From Porticoccaceae bacterium (GTDB taxonomy: Bacteria; Pseudomonadota; Gammaproteobacteria; Pseudomonadales; GM7GCV1), in contig JABJGI010000149.1 of the NCBI GenBank assembly GCA_018662305.1, forward strand, positions 1-38,956: DNA of 38,956 bases. Direction: 5' to 3'. Below, one piece after another: positions 38,312-38,956 of the stretch (positions within the stretch are counted from its first letter, which is position 1; each line of letters begins with the position of its first letter). Under the pieces are notes generated by a model that was not told the origin of the DNA, did no database searches, and saw only the letters and a list, made by a program, of their open reading frames with translations. The position numbers were made by a program, and so were the translations under genes.

Positions 38312-38330
38312 AGGGGCTTATGCCCCTCTT
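38312..38330. terminator. Terminator between the reductase gene and the TRAP permease gene
   Basis: AGGGGC (38312-38317) pairs with GCCCCT (38322-38327) with a TTAT loop, followed by CTTTC on the plus strand and by TTTTC on the minus strand. It lies between the two convergent genes and may serve both. Confidence 0.6.
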
Positions 38331-38347
38331 TCATTGCGATGGCGCCA

Positions 38348-38956
38348 CTAGAGAACCGAAGGCAACCAGGTGGCCAACCCTGGCCAGACCGAAAGCATTA
38401 ACAACACCGATAGCTGAATCACAATAAAGGGAATAACACCTCGATAGATATCTGTGGTCTTCACTGAGTCTGGTGCAACGCCTCGCAGATAGAAGAGTGC
38501 AAAGCCAAAGGGCGGTGTCAGGAAGGAGGTTTGCAGGTTAATGGCGATCATTATGCCAAGCCAAATTGGGTCGATACCCATCATTAGCAGCACCGGCCCA
38601 ACGATGGGCACCACCACAAAGGTAATCTCGATAAAGTCGAGAATAAAGCCGAGTAAGAAAATCACCAGCATCACAATCATCATGGCGCCGATATGGCCGC
38701 CCGGCATGTCGGTGAATATGGAGTGAATTAACTCTTCGCCGCCGTAACCGCGAAAGATCAATGAGAAGATCGACGCGCCAATCAGGATCAGGAATACCAT
38801 AGAGGTGGTTTCCAACGTTCCCGACATGACCTGCTTGAGCTTGTCGAGACTGAAGGCTCCCTTAATGAGGGCCAGAATAGTTGCGCCAAGCGCACCCACC
38901 GCGGCCGCTTCAGAAGGCGTTGCGATACCGGCCAGAATAGAGCCCAAAACCAGAAA
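38348..38956 (-). CDS. TRAP transporter large permease (DctM), 5' end outside window
   Basis: The C-terminal 202 residues of a DctM-type subunit (whole family proteins are about 430 residues with 12 transmembrane helices). The frame is open to the window edge. Visible family features: LGSILAGIATPSEAAAVGALG, FILDFIEITFVVVPIVGPVL, GIDPIWLGIMIAINLQTSFLT and the end PFGFALFYLRGVAPDSVKTTDIYRGVIPFI. It presumably forms an Na+-driven carboxylate importer with a small DctQ subunit encoded beyond the window and possibly with the binding protein encoded at 35144. Confidence 0.93.
   Translation of the reverse strand, partial: FLVLGSILAGIATPSEAAAVGALGATILALIKGAFSLDKLKQVMSGTLETTSMVFLILIGASIFSLIFRGYGGEELIHSIFTDMPGGHIGAMMIVMLVIFLLGFILDFIEITFVVVPIVGPVLLMMGIDPIWLGIMIAINLQTSFLTPPFGFALFYLRGVAPDSVKTTDIYRGVIPFIVIQLSVLLMLSVWPGLATWLPSVL

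Overview
The window is the chromosomal replication-origin neighbourhood of a Gammaproteobacterium. The order gyrB-recF-dnaN-dnaA (minus strand), then rpmH-rnpA-yidD-yidC-mnmE, mnmG-rsmG-parA-parB and atpIBEFHAGDC (plus strand) is the classic origin layout of non-enteric gammaproteobacteria. Moderate GC, short intergenic gaps, a TRAP transporter and several DUF families common in marine gammaproteobacteria suggest a free-living, probably marine, relative of the Cellvibrionales/oligotrophic groups. That placement is inferred from gene order and protein style; no database search was possible.

Left part (1-23.1 kb): core genome. Replication genes (DnaA initiator, DnaN clamp, RecF, GyrB) run leftward. 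Two intergenic regions carry DnaA boxes. The dnaA-rpmH gap has two perfect boxes and probably serves dnaA control. The mnmE-mnmG gap has degenerate boxes followed by a very AT-rich tract abutting the mnmG promoter, the arrangement of the E. coli oriC beside gidA, and is my preferred oriC. Two 16-bp parS sites lie inside recF and would be bound by the ParB encoded about 12 kb away. rpmH to yidC supplies ribosomal protein L34, RNase P protein and the membrane insertase; mnmE and mnmG act together in tRNA wobble-uridine modification. The nine-gene F1Fo ATP synthase operon has a near-consensus promoter and ends in a strong hairpin.

Middle and right part (23.1-39 kb): accessory genes. These include an exported methyltransferase-like protein, a GNAT acetyltransferase, a YugP-type membrane metallopeptidase, a SatD-family protein, a Tat-exported dienelactone hydrolase followed by an outer-membrane barrel, a minus-strand cluster with a sigma factor, DUF3619-like protein, small exported protein and DUF3106 protein downstream of a DUF4382-type lipoprotein, another small DUF3106-like protein, DUF4404, uvrD, a membrane-anchored TRAP substrate-binding protein, an HxlR regulator divergent from a frameshifted quinone oxidoreductase, and the end of a TRAP large permease.

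Points worth a second look: the frameshift in the quinone oxidoreductase sits exactly on a perfect 15-bp inverted repeat; a textbook terminator hairpin is embedded in the signal-peptide codons of the barrel gene; in-frame 15- or 18-bp tandem repeats have expanded in rnpA, mnmE (twice) and the DUF3619-like gene, with the mnmE start thrown into doubt by one such array; both parS sites lie in recF; and there are two candidate origin regions. I did not find a convincing wholly new system (no CRISPR, IS element, prophage, toxin-antitoxin or defence island).
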